A stretch of DNA of 8,030 nt from the NCBI GenBank assembly GCA_047606565.1, contig JASGEH010000015.1, positions 1-8,030 on the forward strand, given 5' to 3'. A program made the translations under genes and the position numbers. The DNA comes from Comamonas_F sp047606565 (GTDB lineage: Bacteria > Pseudomonadota > Gammaproteobacteria > Burkholderiales > Burkholderiaceae_C). The notes under the pieces were generated by a model. The model was given only the letters and a program-made list of their open reading frames with translations, was not told the origin of the DNA and ran no database searches. Below are positions 7,206 to 8,030 of the stretch, piece after piece (within the stretch, counting starts at the first letter, position 1; every line of letters begins with the position of its first letter).

Positions 7206-8030
7206 TCAGCCGCCGGCCACGGGCGTGCCGGCCCCCTGCGCCAGGGCTTCATCCATCAGGCGTTCGCGCTCGGCCGCCTGGTCGACCGGCAGCAGCTCGC
7301 CCTCCCACTTGGCGACCACCGCCGTGGCGATCGAGTTGCCCACGGCGTTGGTCGCGGAGCGGCCCATGTCCAGAAAGGTGTCGATGCCCAGGATCAGCAG
7401 CAGGCCGGCCTCGGGGATGTCGAAGTGGTTCAGCGTGGCCGCGATCACCACCAGCGAGGCGCGCGGCACGCCGGCCATGCCCTTGGAGGTGAGCATCAGG
7501 ATCAGCAGCATGGTGATCTGGGTGCCCAGCGACAGCGCGATGCCGTAGGCCTGCGCGATGAACAGCGTGGCGAAGGTGCAGTACATCATCGAGCCGTCGA
7601 GGTTGAAGGAATAGCCCATGGGCATCACGAAGCTCGAGATCTTGCGCTTGACGCCGAAGCGGTCCAGCGCGTCCAGGATCTTGGGGTAGGCGGCTTCGGA
7701 GCTGGCGGTGGCGAAGGAGATCATGAAGGGCTCGCGGATGAGCTTGAGCAGGCGGCCGATGCGCGGGCCCAGGAACAGGAAGCCCACCGCGATCAGCACG
7801 CACCACAGCACGAAGAGCGCGATGTAGAACTCGCCCATGAAGACGGCGAACTTGAGCAGCACGCCCAGCCCGTTCGTGGCCACGGTGGCGGCCATGGCAG
7901 CCATCACGGCCACGGGGGCGAGCTTCATCACGTAGCCGGTGATCTTGAGCATGACGTGCGAGAGCTGCTCGATGGCGTCGAACAGCACCTTGCCGGTGTT
8001 GCCCAGCGCGGCCAGGCCGATGCCGAAGAA
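7206..8030 (-). CDS. Dicarboxylate/amino acid:cation symporter, C-terminal part (cut by window edge)
   Basis: The frame runs uninterrupted from the window edge (FFGIGLAALGNTGK) to the stop, giving 274 residues, roughly the last 60% of a DAACS (SDF) family carrier, an inner-membrane importer of glutamate, aspartate or C4-dicarboxylates. Visible marks, numbered within this fragment, are the HP1 serine-rich loop TASSEAAYP (108-116), NLDGS (143-147, the family's N-M/L-D-G-T motif) and GIDTFLDMGRSATNAVGN (205-222). Compared from memory with GltPh, the equivalents of D390, D394, R397 and N401 are kept (D207, D211, R214, N218), while D405 is replaced by N222. An aspartate at the D394 place fits an amino-acid substrate better than classical DctA, which lacks it. 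With aspA downstream, aspartate import is the best guess. A GTG at 7986-7988 is internal, not the start. Confidence 0.9.
   Translation of the reverse strand, partial: FFGIGLAALGNTGKVLFDAIEQLSHVMLKITGYVMKLAPVAVMAAMAATVATNGLGVLLKFAVFMGEFYIALFVLWCVLIAVGFLFLGPRIGRLLKLIREPFMISFATASSEAAYPKILDALDRFGVKRKISSFVMPMGYSFNLDGSMMYCTFATLFIAQAYGIALSLGTQITMLLILMLTSKGMAGVPRASLVVIAATLNHFDIPEAGLLLILGIDTFLDMGRSATNAVGNSIATAVVAKWEGELLPVDQAAERERLMDEALAQGAGTPVAGG

Overview
The window most likely comes from a GC-rich betaproteobacterium of the Burkholderiales, probably Comamonadaceae. The grounds are the very high GC of the right half (51 of 60 bases at 5101-5160), an orphan Bug/TctC-type solute-binding protein, a short lipoprotein of a type I associate with Comamonadaceae, and the style of the aspartase gene. 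This is inferred from composition and gene content; no marker gene is present.

Left part (1-1965): after about 115 GC-rich bases the sequence becomes AT-richer (22 GC of 60 at 781-840). It carries a 12-helix major facilitator permease and, 44 bases downstream on the same strand, a small GNAT acetyltransferase. The pair looks like a two-gene unit of foreign composition. GC rises again inside the 3' third of the acetyltransferase.

Middle (2116-4568, minus strand): a second MFS permease, of the EntS-like MFS_3 type, lies upstream of an orphan periplasmic Bug-family binding protein. The binding-protein gene has a perfect 18-bp tandem duplication that copies its Shine-Dalgarno sequence and start codon in frame. 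A perfect hairpin follows its stop. The MFS_3 gene is patchy in composition (25 of 60 GC at 4081-4140) and its upstream region is AT-rich.

Right part (4690-8030): two back-to-back dyads precede a plus-strand lipoprotein of unknown function. Its stop lies 13 bases from the stop of the convergent aspartate ammonia-lyase gene (aspA). Upstream of aspA on the same strand is the 3' part of a dicarboxylate/amino acid:cation symporter gene, cut by the window edge. Its substrate-site residues look more like an aspartate/glutamate carrier than classical DctA. Together they suggest a unit for aspartate uptake and deamination to fumarate and ammonia.

I found no rRNA, tRNA, CRISPR array, transposase or integrase. 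I do not see a clear new multi-gene system. The most unusual items are the duplicated start region, the AT-rich MFS-GNAT unit, the unexplained lipoprotein and the tandem dyads.
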